Source of the DNA: Bdellovibrionaceae bacterium UBA2466
GTDB lineage: Bacteria > Bdellovibrionota > FAC87 > UBA2466
DNA length: 6,980 nt
Assembly: GCA_002342225.1 (NCBI GenBank)
Contig: DDPO01000161.1
Coordinates: 15,961 to 22,940, forward strand
Direction: 5' to 3'
Shown: piece after piece, positions 6,048-6,980 of the stretch
How the letters are laid out: each line of letters begins with the position of its first letter
Numbering within the stretch: position 1 is the first letter of the stretch
Translations under genes and position numbers: made by a program
The notes under the pieces: model-generated
Seen by the model: the letters and a program-made list of their open reading frames with translations, nothing else
Told to the model about the DNA's origin: nothing
Databases searched by the model: none

Positions 6048-6758
6048 ATGATGATGACTCAAAAACTTTTTTCTGTAACAGAAATTGATTCGGAACAAAA
6101 ACAGTACACCCTCACGCTGGACGATGACCCCTTAGTACCAAAACTCATCGAAAAAGCGCTCTCTTTGCCCACGGTTACCTTTAGTTCTGAAAGTGAATTA
6201 AGGCCTCAACTTCCAAACCTGAATCCCAGTGCAGTATTTATAGATGTGCATTTGAGAGAGGGCTCCGGCCTCAACTTAATCCCTGAACTCGCTCATCAAT
6301 GGCCTTTTATTCCCCTCATTGTCATTACTGCAGACTCCAATGAGTCGTTTATATTAGAAGCGCTGGCTCGTGGTGCTGATGACTTTATTAGAAAGCCTAT
6401 CAAACCCTCGGAATTAAAAGCCAGACTTCAAAAACGATGGAAAGATCAAGCAAAAAAACAATCTTTATCGGTTTTAAACCACAAAGATATCGTTTTAGAT
6501 GCTGCCAATGCTCTTTTGAAAGGGCCCAAATCAACAAGAAGCCTATCTCCAACGGAAGTGAGATTGTTGGTGCACTTACTTCAAGCCGAAGGGACTCCGA
6601 TTTCTAGATCAGCTCTTAAATTTAGTTGCTGGCACCAAATTGCAGTGAGTGAAAATTCATTGGATCGAAAAATTTACGAAGTGAGAAAAGCTCTCTTAGA
6701 TGTCGGAAGCTTGCTTGAAATTGAAACCATCTATGGCGAAGGATTCGTTTTGAAATGA
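6048..6758 (+). CDS. OmpR/PhoB-type response regulator (receiver + winged helix)
   Basis: A 236-residue DNA-binding response regulator, about the usual OmpR-family length. The receiver spans about 19-133: acidic pocket DDD (25-27), phosphoacceptor D66 in VFIDVHL, switch threonine T94 in VITAD, and K116 in RKPIKP; all key residues are present. The C-terminal winged helix spans about 145-236: LSPTEVRLLVHLL (166-178), W195, the recognition helix in SENSLDRKIYEVRKAL (201-216), and the wing hairpin ending IYGEGFVLK. About 18 residues precede the first receiver strand, slightly more than usual. Three ATG codons are in tandem (6048, 6051, 6054); the only Shine-Dalgarno-like bases, GAGA at 6044-6047, suit 6054 best by spacing, so the true start may be two codons later. 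Targets are unknown. It is divergent from tatC, and its stop overlaps the next receiver gene, suggesting one signalling unit. No histidine kinase lies fully inside the window. Confidence 0.92.
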   Translation: MMMTQKLFSVTEIDSEQKQYTLTLDDDPLVPKLIEKALSLPTVTFSSESELRPQLPNLNPSAVFIDVHLREGSGLNLIPELAHQWPFIPLIVITADSNESFILEALARGADDFIRKPIKPSELKARLQKRWKDQAKKQSLSVLNHKDIVLDAANALLKGPKSTRSLSPTEVRLLVHLLQAEGTPISRSALKFSCWHQIAVSENSLDRKIYEVRKALLDVGSLLEIETIYGEGFVLK

Positions 6759-6980
6759 CCTCTTTTTTCATCCTTGAAGACAACAACCAAGATCGCTTCC
6801 TAATCGAACGAGCACTCAAGGCCCATTTTCAAGATTGTGAAATACGAACAGCAGTCCGGGTTTCAGAAGCTACAGAGAAACTAAAGGACCAGCCTGCAGA
6901 TCTTCTTATTTTGGACCTCAACTTGCCCGATAGCATCGGTTACAACACTTTCAAATCAATGCACGAATCTTTCCCAAATA
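6755..6980 (+). CDS. Receiver-domain protein, N-terminal part (cut by window edge)
   Basis: The ATG at 6755 overlaps the stop of the upstream regulator (ATGA). The 75 visible residues are a CheY-like receiver: FFILEDNNQDR with acidic E8 and D9, then helix 1 (RFLIERALKAHF), and the phosphoacceptor D54 in LLILDLNLPDS. The frame is open to the window end, and the switch Thr and Lys lie beyond it. A GAAGGA element (6738-6743) is 11 nt upstream, and translational coupling is likely. The 'DLNLPDS' form of the phosphorylation loop is common in receivers at the N-terminus of histidine kinases or GGDEF proteins, so this could be the partner kinase. It may equally be a single-domain receiver; the output domain cannot be seen. 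Confidence 0.85.
   Translation, partial: MTSFFILEDNNQDRFLIERALKAHFQDCEIRTAVRVSEATEKLKDQPADLLILDLNLPDSIGYNTFKSMHESFPN

Noticed and set aside
6622..6819. Minus-strand open frame of 65 codons
   Set aside because: It is antisense to the winged-helix domain and to the start of the second receiver; both plus-strand frames have clear family motifs.

Overview
The window looks like a piece of chromosome from a free-living, didermic proteobacterium-like organism. My best guess is a Bdellovibrionota/Bdellovibrio-type or related delta-type lineage. That guess rests on overall style only: moderate base composition, a FecR-like protein anchored in the membrane without FecI/FecA, several lineage-restricted exported proteins, a sigma-54 promoter, and a receiver of the 'LDLNLPDS' type. 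No rRNA, tRNA, phage, insertion-sequence or CRISPR signal was seen.

Layout, left to right. A biotin gene, bioD (minus, 16-684), is transcribed away from a pteridine-reductase-like short-chain dehydrogenase (plus, 791-1519). Convergent with the latter is a two-gene minus-strand unit: a FecR-like inner-membrane protein (3097-4086), followed 9 nt later by a 513-residue exported helical protein of unknown function (1546-3087). Divergent from the FecR gene, across a 245-bp intergenic region, is a small coiled-coil protein (plus, 4332-4670). It is preceded by a near-perfect sigma-54 (-24/-12) promoter at 4261-4276. Convergent with it lies a second minus-strand unit: tatC (5082-5852), followed by a small exported protein with a cysteine pair (4682-5032). 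Divergent from tatC is an OmpR/PhoB-type response regulator (6048-6758). Its stop overlaps, as ATGA, the start of a second receiver-domain protein that runs off the right edge (6755->6980).

How the parts may work together. bioD, the reductase and tatC are housekeeping genes for biotin synthesis, pterin/folate metabolism and export of folded proteins. The FecR-like gene and the 513-residue gene are probably one transcription unit with a shared periplasmic or envelope role. The two receiver genes are probably translationally coupled parts of one signalling pathway. The clearest non-coding signal is the sigma-54 promoter. It places the transcription start near 4287 and so supports 4332, rather than any upstream in-frame codon, as the start of the coiled-coil gene. 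A short dyad (AGTTG-CGT-CAACT) lies about 136 bp upstream of that predicted start, and a related dyad lies between tatC and the response regulator. Either could be a regulator site, but this is unproven.
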